In this document: positions 7,078 through 15,474 of the stretch, in pieces
Position numbering within the stretch: position 1 is the stretch's first letter
How the letters are laid out: each line of letters begins with the position of its first letter
Source: Deltaproteobacteria bacterium
Lineage (GTDB): Bacteria > Desulfobacterota > Desulfarculia > Adiutricales > Adiutricaceae
NCBI GenBank assembly: GCA_031263485.1
Contig: JAISFS010000043.1
Location: 1-46,761, forward strand
Direction of reading: 5' to 3'
DNA: 46,761 nt
Notes under the pieces: model-generated
Seen by the model: only the letters and a program-made list of their open reading frames with translations
Databases searched by the model: none
What the model was told of the DNA's origin: nothing
Position numbers and translations under genes: made by a program

Positions 7078-9660
7078 ATGCCTACCGACGCTTCCCAGTT
7101 TCTCCAGTCCCTTTTCCTGAGCGCCCCGCTCTCAGGCCCCATCGTGCCCATAGAAAAGGTCCCCGATCCCACCTTCGCGCAGAAGATGGTCGGGGACGGG
7201 GTAGCCATCGACCCGACCTCGGAGCTCCTGGTGTCGCCCTGCCACGGGCTGGTGACCCAGCTGCACGGCGCCCACCACGCGCTCACGGTCACGACCCCGG
7301 AGGGCGTGGAGGTGCTCATGCACATCGGGCTGGACACGGTGCTCTTGAAGGGCAAGGGCTTCGAGCCCAGGGTCGCCCAGGGCGACGCGGTCATGCGCGG
7401 CGACCCGCTCATCGCCTTCGACGCCGAATTCCTGGCCCACCACGCCGCGAGCCTGCTCACGCTGATGATCGTCGCCAACGGCGAGACGGTCGCGAACTAC
7501 ATCCCCGCCACGGGGGTGGCCAAGGCCGGCGAGACCAAGGTCCTGGAGCTCAAGCTGTCCCCGGACGTGGACAGCGAGGGCGGGGAGCCGCCGGACATGT
7601 CGATCACGAGCGAGCCCATCATCGTCCTGAACCCCGCCGGGATCCACGCCCGCCCGGCGGCCGTGCTGGTCTCCAAGGCCAAGTCCTTCGCCTCTGACCT
7701 GAGGCTCGTCAGGGAAGGCAAGGAGGCCAACGCCAAGAGCGTGGTGTCCATCATGGGCCTGGAGGTGAAGCAGCACGACACGATAACGGTCAAGGCCACG
7801 GGCGAGGACGCCCAGGCCGCGCTGGACGCCCTCGAGCCGCTCATCAAGTCGGGCATGGGCGAGAGCCTGCACGCGCTTCCGGTCGAAAAGAAGCCCGCCG
7901 CCCCGCCTCTGAAGCCGCCCAAGCCAGTGTCGGACGACCCCAACGTCCTCCTGGGCGTCTCCGCCTCCCCGGGGCTAGTGACCGGCAAGGCCTTCCAGCT
8001 GCGCCACGAGGCCGTGAGGCTCGAGGAGTTCGGCCAGGGCTTCGAGGCCGAGAACCAGCGCCTGCTCGCGTCCATCGCGGCCTCCCAGGTGGAGCTGAAG
8101 GCCCTCGCCGAGAGCCTGCGCAAGCGAGCGGACACGGACAAGGCGGCCATCTTCGCGGCCCACCAGGAGCTCCTGGACGACCCTGAGCTCATCGAGGGGG
8201 CGAGGCAGCGCCTGCGCCAGGGCAAGAGCGCCGCCTTCGCCTGGAACGCGTCCTTCGTCGAGCAGGCCGCGAGCCTGGCGGGCCTGAACAACGAGCTTCT
8301 GGCCGGCAGGGCCAACGACATCCGGGACGTGGGCCGGAGGGTCCTGAACCACCTGACGGGCGCCCAGAAGCCGGAGCTGGACATACCCGAAAACGCGGTG
8401 CTCATCGCCGAGGACCTCACGCCCTCCGACACCGCCAGCCTGGACAAGACCACCGTCGTGGGCTTCTGCACCACCGGCGGGAGCGCCACCTCCCACGCCT
8501 CGATCCTGGCGCGTTCCATGGCAATCCCGGCGATCGCGGCCATCGACGGCCGGGCCCTGGAGATACCCGACGGCACGGCCGTGGTCCTGGACGGCGACAG
8601 GGGCCAGCTGAGGCTCAACCCCTCCGACAAGGAGGTCTCGGAGATCCGCCACCTCCAGACCGAGGCCGCGGCTACCAGGGCCATGGAGCTCATGGAGGCG
8701 ACCAAGCCCGCCGAGACGGCGGACGGGAGGCGGATCAAGGTCGTCGGGAACATCGGCGGCGTGGCCGACGCCGAGGAGGTCCCCCAGCTGGGCGGCGAGG
8801 GCGTAGGCCTCCTCCGCTCGGAGTTCCTCTTCCTCCAGAGGGCCAACGCACCCACCGAGGACGAGCAGGAGGCCATGTACGCGGCCATCGCCAAGACTCT
8901 GGGGCCGGAGCGGGACCTCGTGGTCCGCACCCTGGACGTGGGAGGCGACAAGCCGCTCGCCTACCTTCCCATGCCTCCGGAGATAAACCCCTTCCTGGGG
9001 GTGAGGGGCATCAGGCTCAACCTCCTGGGTACCGACCTGTTCCGCTCGCAGGTGCGGGCCATCGTGAGGGCCGCGCCCCACACGAGGCTCCACATAATGT
9101 TCCCGATGGTCTGCTCCGTCCTGGAGCTGAGGAACGCCAAGGCCATCGTGGAGGAGGAGAGGGCGGCCCAGGGGATCCAGGAGCCGGTCAAGGTCGGCAT
9201 CATGGTTGAGGTGCCGGCGGCGGCCGTGCTGGCCGAGGGCCTGGCCAAGGAGGCCGACTTCTTTTCCATAGGCACGAACGACCTCACCCAGTACACACTT
9301 GCCATCGACCGGGGCCACCCGCGGCTGGCGGCCATGGCCGACGCCCTGCACCCGGCGGTGCTGAGGCTTATCGAGAGGACGGTCCAGGGCGCCCACAAGT
9401 CCGGCAAGTGGGTCGGGGTCTGCGGGGGCCTGGCCGGGGAAATCCTGGCGGTGCCGGTCCTCCTGGGGCTGGGCGTGGACGAGCTGAGCGTGAGCGTGTC
9501 CTCCATTCCGTCGGTCAAGGCGGCGGTCCGGAGGCAGAGCATGCCTGCCTGCCAGGCGCTGGCCACGGAGGTCCTTTCCATGCTCACCGCGGCGGAAGTC
9601 AGGGAACGCCTGGCCGCCTTCGCCGCGCAGGCCGCCGGCAAGGAGGGAACAGATGCTTAA
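7078..9660 (+). CDS. nagF: PTS multiphosphoryl transfer protein, EIIA-HPr-EI fusion
   Basis: 860 residues carrying the three soluble steps of a sugar phosphotransferase system in one chain: phosphate passes from PEP to EI, HPr and EIIA. Residues 1-165 are a glucose-type EIIA with active His82 in LMHIGLDTV. Residues about 175-265 are HPr with His190 in GIHARPAA and the Ser region AKSVVSIMGL. Residues about 290-850 are enzyme I with phospho-His473 in GGSATSHASIL, the PEP-binding MVEVPAAAVLAEGLA and SIGTNDLTQY segments, and Cys782 in VGVCGGLAGE. All active-site residues are present. AAGGAGG six bases before the ATG fixes the start. The next gene overlaps by eight bases, so the two are co-translated. 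The domain order matches NagF of pseudomonads and Ralstonia, which serves N-acetylglucosamine. The sugar is inferred from this and the partner; a FruB-type protein would carry a fructose-class EIIA instead. Confidence 0.93.
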   Translation: MPTDASQFLQSLFLSAPLSGPIVPIEKVPDPTFAQKMVGDGVAIDPTSELLVSPCHGLVTQLHGAHHALTVTTPEGVEVLMHIGLDTVLLKGKGFEPRVAQGDAVMRGDPLIAFDAEFLAHHAASLLTLMIVANGETVANYIPATGVAKAGETKVLELKLSPDVDSEGGEPPDMSITSEPIIVLNPAGIHARPAAVLVSKAKSFASDLRLVREGKEANAKSVVSIMGLEVKQHDTITVKATGEDAQAALDALEPLIKSGMGESLHALPVEKKPAAPPLKPPKPVSDDPNVLLGVSASPGLVTGKAFQLRHEAVRLEEFGQGFEAENQRLLASIAASQVELKALAESLRKRADTDKAAIFAAHQELLDDPELIEGARQRLRQGKSAAFAWNASFVEQAASLAGLNNELLAGRANDIRDVGRRVLNHLTGAQKPELDIPENAVLIAEDLTPSDTASLDKTTVVGFCTTGGSATSHASILARSMAIPAIAAIDGRALEIPDGTAVVLDGDRGQLRLNPSDKEVSEIRHLQTEAAATRAMELMEATKPAETADGRRIKVVGNIGGVADAEEVPQLGGEGVGLLRSEFLFLQRANAPTEDEQEAMYAAIAKTLGPERDLVVRTLDVGGDKPLAYLPMPPEINPFLGVRGIRLNLLGTDLFRSQVRAIVRAAPHTRLHIMFPMVCSVLELRNAKAIVEEERAAQGIQEPVKVGIMVEVPAAAVLAEGLAKEADFFSIGTNDLTQYTLAIDRGHPRLAAMADALHPAVLRLIERTVQGAHKSGKWVGVCGGLAGEILAVPVLLGLGVDELSVSVSSIPSVKAAVRRQSMPACQALATEVLSMLTAAEVRERLAAFAAQAAGKEGTDA

Positions 9661-11479
9661 GAACGTCTCCAGCTTCATGCAGCAGGTCGGCAAGTCGCTG
9701 ATGCTGCCGGTGGCCATCCTGCCCGTGGCCGGCATCCTCCTGGGCATCGGTTCCTCCAACTTCTCCTTCATCCCGACCGTCATGTCCGAGATCATGCGGG
9801 CCGGCGGGAACGTCATCTTCGGGAACCTGCCGCTCATCTTCGCCGTGGGCGTCGCGCTGGGCTTCACCAAGAACGACGGCGCCGCGGCCCTGTCGGCGGC
9901 GGTGGGCTTCATCGTCATGGTCGCGACCCTGGGAACGATGGGCATCTTCGTCCTCCACCTGGACCCCTCGCCGGAGGCCAGGCAGATGCGGGACATCCTC
10001 GGCATCACTTCCATCGACACGGGCGTCTTCGGCGGCATCCTGGCGGGCGGGGTGGCGGCGTTCCTCTTCAACCGCTTCTACAACATCAAGCTCCCGGCGT
10101 ATCTGGCCTTCTTCGCGGGCAAGCGCTTCGTGCCCATCGTCACGGGCTTCGCCGCCATCGTCCTGGGGGTGATCCTGAGCTACGTCTGGCCCCCCATCCA
10201 GGCCAAGATCCTCATCTTCTCCAACTGGGCCGCCTACAGCAACCCGGTCATGGCCGGGAGCGTCTACGGGCTGGTGGAGAGGCTCCTGTTGCCCTTCGGC
10301 ATGCACCACGCCTGGAACGTGCCCTTCTTCTTCGAGATAGGCTCGTTCGTCGACCCCAAGACCGGGATCGAGGTCCACGGGGACATCAACCGCTTCTTCG
10401 CGGGCGACCCCACGGCGGGCATCCTGAGCGGAGGATTCCTCATCAAGATGTGGGGACTCCCGGCCGCGGCCTTCGCCATGTGGCACTCGGCCAGGCCCGA
10501 GAACCGGGCCCGGGTGGGCGGCGTCATGCTGTCCGCGGCGCTCACGGCGTTCCTGACCGGAATCACCGAGCCAATCGAGTTCTCCTTCATGTTCGTGGCC
10601 CCCTTCCTCTACGTGCTCCACGCGTGCATAACGAGCGCCGCCTTCGCGCTCATGAACGTCATGGGGGCGCACATCGGCTACACCTTCTCGCAGGGCGGCC
10701 TGGATCTCGCACTCTACTACGCCATCGACACGAAACCCTGGCTCACCTTCGTCTTCGGGCCGTTCTTCGCCCTCGGCTACTACGTGATCTTCAGGGTGCT
10801 CATCCACGTCTTCGACATCAAGACCCCGGGGCGCGAGGAGGCGGATCCCGACTCCGAAGACCTCCACGGCCCGGCGCTCTCCCGCGAGCTCATCCTGGCC
10901 TTCGGCGGCAAGAGCAACATCCAGAACATGGACAGCTGCATCACGAGGCTCAGGATCTCCGTGGCCGACCCCTCGCTCGTGAACCCCCAGCGCCTGAAGC
11001 AGCTCGGCGCCGCGGGCGTGGTCGGGGTCGGCAAGGCCATCCAGGCCATCTACGGCACCCGCGCCGGGAACCTCTTGACCGACATGAAGGAGTACGTCGC
11101 CACGGGACAGGAGGCGGAGCTCACCGAGGAGCAGATAGCGGAGATGTCCGCCAGGAAGGCGGCCGCCGAGGCCGCCCAGGCCGAGACGGAGGCGGCGGCC
11201 GGGCCCTTGCCCGAGGCCCCGGAAGGCGAGCTCAAGATCATCCGCCTGGCGCTGGGCGGCCGGGAGAACATCATCAGCTCCGAACCCATCGCCAAGACCA
11301 GGCTGGCCGTGATCCTGAAGGACCGTTCGCTGTTGAGGCCAGACATCGCCGCGAAGCTCCCCGTGAACTTCTTCGTCCCCAAGGAGGGAAGCGAAATCCA
11401 CGTGCTGGTGGGGCTCAGGCCCGAACGCTACAAGTCGCTCGCTGAAGGGGCCTCATCCGCCGTGTCCCCCCGCAAGTAG
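9653..11479 (+). CDS. nagE: PTS permease EIICB of the glucose/GlcNAc family with an extra EIIB-like domain
   Basis: 608 residues. EIIC forms the membrane channel (about residues 1-390; hydrophobic segments begin with LMLPVAILPVAGILLG). It carries the sugar-site signatures of the family: GITEPIEFSFMFVAP near residue 305 and HHAWNVPFF near residue 220. EIIB follows with phospho-Cys429 in NMDSCITRLRIS. After an Ala/Glu-rich linker (about 480-520) a second EIIB-like domain occurs at about 525-605 (LALGGREN...AKTRLAVILKD), in which the Cys position is Ala. The product imports and phosphorylates a sugar at the inner membrane, taking phosphate from the upstream EIIA-HPr-EI protein. ATG overlaps the upstream TAA; AGGAGG lies at 9641-9646. 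No nagA or nagB deaminase genes are in the window. GlcNAc specificity is likely but not proven. Confidence 0.9.
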   Translation: MLKNVSSFMQQVGKSLMLPVAILPVAGILLGIGSSNFSFIPTVMSEIMRAGGNVIFGNLPLIFAVGVALGFTKNDGAAALSAAVGFIVMVATLGTMGIFVLHLDPSPEARQMRDILGITSIDTGVFGGILAGGVAAFLFNRFYNIKLPAYLAFFAGKRFVPIVTGFAAIVLGVILSYVWPPIQAKILIFSNWAAYSNPVMAGSVYGLVERLLLPFGMHHAWNVPFFFEIGSFVDPKTGIEVHGDINRFFAGDPTAGILSGGFLIKMWGLPAAAFAMWHSARPENRARVGGVMLSAALTAFLTGITEPIEFSFMFVAPFLYVLHACITSAAFALMNVMGAHIGYTFSQGGLDLALYYAIDTKPWLTFVFGPFFALGYYVIFRVLIHVFDIKTPGREEADPDSEDLHGPALSRELILAFGGKSNIQNMDSCITRLRISVADPSLVNPQRLKQLGAAGVVGVGKAIQAIYGTRAGNLLTDMKEYVATGQEAELTEEQIAEMSARKAAAEAAQAETEAAAGPLPEAPEGELKIIRLALGGRENIISSEPIAKTRLAVILKDRSLLRPDIAAKLPVNFFVPKEGSEIHVLVGLRPERYKSLAEGASSAVSPRK

Positions 11480-11542
11480 GCGCGGGAGGCCTCAATCACA
11501 GGACCGAAAATCCAAACCGGCCGGAAGACGTCTTGAGACGCG

Positions 11543-11564
11543 GGGGCGGACGCACGTCCGCCCC
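11543..11564 (+). terminator. Hairpin after the PTS operon
   Basis: GGGGCGGACG (11543-11552) and CGTCCGCCCC (11555-11564) are perfect inverse complements separated by two bases; on RNA the loop would open to four or more bases. It begins 64 bases after the nagE stop. No U-tract follows. Confidence 0.45.
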
Positions 11565-11588
11565 TGCAGGCGCTGCCCGGAGCGATCG

Positions 11589-11625
11589 TTGCGGCGGTCC
11601 GGCATCTTCGCCCGGACCGCCGCAA
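11589..11625 (+). terminator. Second, larger hairpin after the PTS operon
   Basis: TTGCGGCGGTCCGG (11589-11602) pairs perfectly over 14 bases with CCGGACCGCCGCAA (11612-11625) around a 9-base loop. Outer GCGA/TCGC bases can extend the stem past a bulge. With A/T at both stem ends it could act in either direction. The two hairpins in tandem are the likely end of the PTS transcript. Confidence 0.55.
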
Positions 11626-11639
11626 TCGCGTTCTAAGCC

Positions 11640-12709
11640 CCCAATCGTGCATGCGCCCCGCAATCGGCCACGCGTCCCGCTATCGCGCACGAGCTCTCAT
11701 ATCGCCCTCGAAGCCCTGCGATGGCAGCAAGGCCGAGGCTATCCAGCCCGATGAGCCTCTGTAGAGTCGGGACCGCCGCAATCACGCCAGGAATAGCCGC
11801 TATAGATCAAGAAATGCCGAAAAACGACCAGAGAGGAGCCGTAGCACTCGGAATAGCCGATATCGATCCCGAAATAGCCGGAATCACGCCCGGAGAGTAG
11901 CACCAGCGCAACCGGAATAGCCGCCAGCGACAGGGATACCCGATATCGCTCAAGGAAAGGCCATTGTTGACGGAGCGATTTGCTTCAGTCGACTTCCCCT
12001 GAACAGGTCGTTCTCATAGGCATGCCTTGGGCCACGGCGTACGCGCTTCCCCCGGCAGGCTCGACACGGCTTTGGCTTGGCCCGTGGCGAGTCCGGGGCG
12101 GAAGCGACATTTGAGGCAACCCAGACGGGAGTGTCGAGGACAGCCTGTTCATGCTCTGGCCGATCCGTATAGCTGACATGCTCACAGACGGTTATGCTCC
12201 CGGGCAGGCATGATAGGGGAGATGTGGGACTGGAGATCGATCGACCGTGTCCGATCGCGGGGCATCGGCTAACCGGTTGGGCACGTGGACAGACTGCTGG
12301 TCATGTTTTCAAGATACCTGGCCATGGGTCCCGTTCAGAGGCGCCCTCGGCCCAGGCTTCAACAGGCGCGGACGTGGATCGGCAAGTGCGGACCCGCCGC
12401 TTGTGCGGCGGGATTCCGGCAAAAAACGAGACCGGATCAGAGATCTCGACGTTCTGAGGCACCTAATGATGTTCAGGTTTCGCTACTCGGGAAGGTTGAT
12501 TCCGCTACAAAATCCCTCCACCTCGACAGGGAAGCGGAACCCTATGCGGCCATCGTATTGGCATCCTGACGCTAAAGCCTGAAACCACCGCACATCTGCG
12601 CACCCTTTACCCAGATACTCGGCCCTAAAATGACTGCCAGAAGGTGAGGGAGGGGGTTTTTGCAGTGGAATCAAGGTTATCCGGCAGTGTATCATGCAGG
12701 GTGTCCGGG
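11640..12709. other. Gap between the PTS operon and the sulfatase
   Basis: Just over 1 kb separating two convergent transcription units. The left part (11640-11950) is a field of degenerate repeats. From 11950 to 12709 I see only short chance frames and no hairpin with a U-tract for the sulfatase transcript, which enters from the right. Confidence 0.45.
11790..11922. repeat. Degenerate ~60-bp tandem repeat field
   Basis: The 10-mer GGAATAGCCG recurs at 11790, 11850 and 11913 (spacing 60 and 63 bases), with a variant GAAATAGCCG at 11871. Neighbouring phrases such as AATCACGCC and GATATCG are also shared, which suggests old tandem copies of a roughly 60-base unit. Non-coding. Confidence 0.55.
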
Positions 12710-14905
12710 CTAAGGGGCGATATGCGCAAGACGCGCCACGCGTTTGAGAAAGTCAGTTGAATCGTCAATGCTGACTTGTTGATCTTCCAGAATGACTTCA
12801 AGCCAGGACGTACCGGCATCGGTCCGGATCAACGCATTGTCAAGGGCATCGCGGGAAAGCTCCACCGTCGCGTCATACGTCTTGTCGGGTTCAGGCTCGC
12901 GTATCCAGAGAACACTGTCCTCCATGCTCATGGCAAAACGCCTGTCCACGTCTGGTTCATGGACGATCCACAGCGCCGTACCACTGAATGCCGCCTCTGG
13001 AGACCGCCCGTCTATCCGCGTGGACAGGCTTTCGAGGGCCTGGAGGGCGCTCAGGTTCCTCACGCTGTCGGGTCCCATGGTGACAAGGGTCCGGGACGAA
13101 AGACGTTCCGCCACCGCCGCCTCACGGTTCCTCCAGGCACCGGCGAGGAAATAGTTCCGCCATATCCCGCTCTCCGCCGAGTATGCCAGCTGTTCGTAAG
13201 CGTCCGACTGGACAGCCATGGCCTCGGCATATGCCTCCGCGTCGTCACCGAACCATTCTTCACGGGCAAGCCGCACGTGCTCCATCACCTCCACGACCCA
13301 ACGGTACTGGCCGTCGGAATATGCCCTCTTCGCCGCTTCCACGAGACTGCCTCCTGACTGAGGGAGATACCTCGCGTACAGGACGGCAGAGACTCCAGCC
13401 GGAAGCCGAAAGAGCGAAGCCGGATCGCCGTCGAACCATCCCAGATATTTCTGATACACGGCCTTGACGTTGAAGCGCGTGTCTCCGTAGTATCCCCTGT
13501 TGTACCACTCCCCCGCGAGGGAGTCCGGCAATGAAAACATCTCGGCGATTTCCGTCATGCCGTATCCGCGGTTTATGAGAAAAACGGTCTGATCGTGGAT
13601 GTAGCGGTAGAGATTGGCCTGCTTGCCAACATAGTCGGCTATGTCGTTCCCCCATCGCGGCCATGTGTGGGGACCCCAGGCGGAATCCACCATCCCGCCG
13701 TCCACCCACCTGCGTCTGATCTCGTCCAGGGCGGCGCTCCACGCAAGGGGATCGCGCACCTCGGCTCCCCTAGGGGTCAGGAGATTGTGCTGTGTCTGGT
13801 TAGCTATCTCGGCAAGGCACAGCGAGCGGAATTCGGGAAACAGCATCGCCATTTCTGCCGGGGCTTCGGTATGCGGCGCGAGAAGGAATTCGACCTGCGT
13901 GCCGTCGAAAGAGAGCGACCCGTCCTCCTTCACCAAGACCGTCGGAGGGACCAGGCCGGAGGTACCTGCCCCGGCCCCTATCGCCAGGCCGTTGTTGACA
14001 TGCCTTCGCTCGGGAGGGACGTCCTTCGGAATCAGGCGGAGTATCGTCCCCTGCATGATCCTGGCACGTCCCGCCATGCCCGCCCCTACCGTGAGGTTCT
14101 CCGACACTGCCGCCTCCATGAACCCGTCAGGGGCTACGATGGCTACCTCGGATGGATCATCGACCATGGCGCTTTCCAGAACGCCATATATTCCTCCGTA
14201 ATGATCGACATGGCTATGGGTGTAGATTACCGTATGGATTTTCTTGTACTTCTTTTCTGGAGGGAGATTGTCGTACAGAAGCTGGACCGCCGCCGCCGCG
14301 CTTTCCTTGTAACTCAGCACGTCCACGACGATGAACCCGTCCCGTGTCTCGATGAAGCTGATGTTTGCCAGATCGTATCCCCGCACCTGATAGATGCCGC
14401 GCTCGTCCCCGTCCCCGAAATCCTTCGACGTCACCTCGAACAGTCCGTAACGGGCATTGAGCAGGCCCTGACGCCACAGACTCGGATTCACCGTATCGGG
14501 AAATTCCTCCGGCCGGGAGACGTCACCCTTGAGGAACGAGTACTCGCCCATGTCCCATACCACTGAACCGTCAGGCATAGTTACGCGGGGCTGTGCGGGG
14601 GCATCGATGAGCCCTCGTGTCGCCCTTTCCTCGTCCCTGGCATCAGAATAGTCCAGAGGGGAGTTCAGAAATTTCGCATTGTGCCTCGAGGTCGCCTCCG
14701 TAGGAGAATTGGAACCTCCGGCGTGGCGGTCAGAAACGCGGCTCCGGACATCTCCGGTTCCGACAGCTCCGTCATCCGCCGACACGCCGGCGCCGACCTG
14801 CTGAGCATGGGATCCGGAAGAAACGAACACGGCCGTGAAAAGGGAAAAGGACAGGAGCATGACCGGTCTGCAGGATATGAAGCTGGTCGACGTTGATGCA
14901 ATCAT
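12710..14905 (-). CDS. Exported alkyl sulfatase, metallo-beta-lactamase fold
   Basis: 731 residues counted from the ATG at 14905. The enzyme class hydrolyses alkyl sulfates such as SDS to an alcohol and sulfate. A signal peptide (residues about 1-35, hydrophobic VMLLSFSLFTAVFVSSG then SHAQQ) sends it out of the cytoplasm. The lactamase domain carries THSHVDH (metal ligands His230, His232, Asp234, His235). TEAPAEM follows, then Glu366 in CLAEIANQTQHN, and HTWPRWG. NPSLWRQ before the catalytic domain and KEWYNRGYYG-like EWYNRGYYGD after it belong to the dimerisation part; the C-terminal ~120 residues fit the SCP2-like domain. AAAGGG ten bases upstream favours 14905 over the ATG at 14914. Relatives I remember have AENATHT where this has AEIANQT, a change next to the metal site. 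Primary or secondary ester preference cannot be told. Stop codon TAG. Confidence 0.92.
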   Translation of the reverse strand: MIASTSTSFISCRPVMLLSFSLFTAVFVSSGSHAQQVGAGVSADDGAVGTGDVRSRVSDRHAGGSNSPTEATSRHNAKFLNSPLDYSDARDEERATRGLIDAPAQPRVTMPDGSVVWDMGEYSFLKGDVSRPEEFPDTVNPSLWRQGLLNARYGLFEVTSKDFGDGDERGIYQVRGYDLANISFIETRDGFIVVDVLSYKESAAAAVQLLYDNLPPEKKYKKIHTVIYTHSHVDHYGGIYGVLESAMVDDPSEVAIVAPDGFMEAAVSENLTVGAGMAGRARIMQGTILRLIPKDVPPERRHVNNGLAIGAGAGTSGLVPPTVLVKEDGSLSFDGTQVEFLLAPHTEAPAEMAMLFPEFRSLCLAEIANQTQHNLLTPRGAEVRDPLAWSAALDEIRRRWVDGGMVDSAWGPHTWPRWGNDIADYVGKQANLYRYIHDQTVFLINRGYGMTEIAEMFSLPDSLAGEWYNRGYYGDTRFNVKAVYQKYLGWFDGDPASLFRLPAGVSAVLYARYLPQSGGSLVEAAKRAYSDGQYRWVVEVMEHVRLAREEWFGDDAEAYAEAMAVQSDAYEQLAYSAESGIWRNYFLAGAWRNREAAVAERLSSRTLVTMGPDSVRNLSALQALESLSTRIDGRSPEAAFSGTALWIVHEPDVDRRFAMSMEDSVLWIREPEPDKTYDATVELSRDALDNALIRTDAGTSWLEVILEDQQVSIDDSTDFLKRVARLAHIAP

Positions 14906-15474
14906 ATTAATCATTCCCTTTCGTGACTCATGAAGGACGACTCCCCGGCTGGCCGCATCTCCAGGTACACTTGGATTTTGCCAGACGACTTGCCGTCTGG
15001 AATTCATCCGAAGCCGCAATCCGCGCAACATGACGGACATGCTTCGAACGATTCATCCGACATCTTCCCGGACATAGCGGAAAAAGGTATTCCCGTTTCA
15101 GGACACGCATCCGATCTCCGTATCCGTTCAGACACCCTTGATATTTTCTGTCCGGCTACGATGTCCGACAACGATCAGGGGAGGAACTTGGGCGGAACCA
15201 GGAAGGAGCCGGGAAGGAATTGGGATATTCCAGGGAACCGCCGGGTTAGGACAGCCGTCCTGTCATGAATCATGAACGGGCGCCCCCTGGACTTGACAAT
15301 GAATCTGGACGAGCCCTGTCTTAACCCTCGCCACAAACGGCAAATCATGGACTGAGGTGTCAAGCCCCATGGCTTCCGAGAGCTGATACCGGTTCCAGAT
15401 ACTGATTCCATGACAGATTCTACCCGACGTTGCGCCTTTCATGAGGGAGACGGTTGCTGATTATTGGGCTGATC
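14906..15474. other. Gap between sulfatase and autotransporter genes
   Basis: About 570 bases between two minus-strand genes. It holds the inverted repeat at 14981-15000 and must contain the sulfatase promoter, but I could not identify a convincing -35/-10 pair. No gene is recognised. Confidence 0.4.
14981..15000. promoter_or_regulatory. Inverted repeat upstream of the sulfatase
   Basis: CCAGACG (14981-14987) and CGTCTGG (14994-15000) flank a 6-base spacer, 76 bases or more upstream of the sulfatase start. It may be an operator for the sulfatase or a hairpin; it is too far from the autotransporter stop to be an obvious terminator. Confidence 0.4.

Noticed and set aside
7497..10071. Long minus-strand open frames opposite the EIIA-HPr-EI gene
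   Set aside because: Low-complexity products with no domain; the opposite strand has all PTS active-site motifs.
9599..11401. 600-codon minus-strand open frame opposite nagE
   Set aside because: It is an antisense shadow of a GC-rich gene: Gly/Glu/Asp/His-rich, with no domains, while the plus strand encodes a clear PTS permease.
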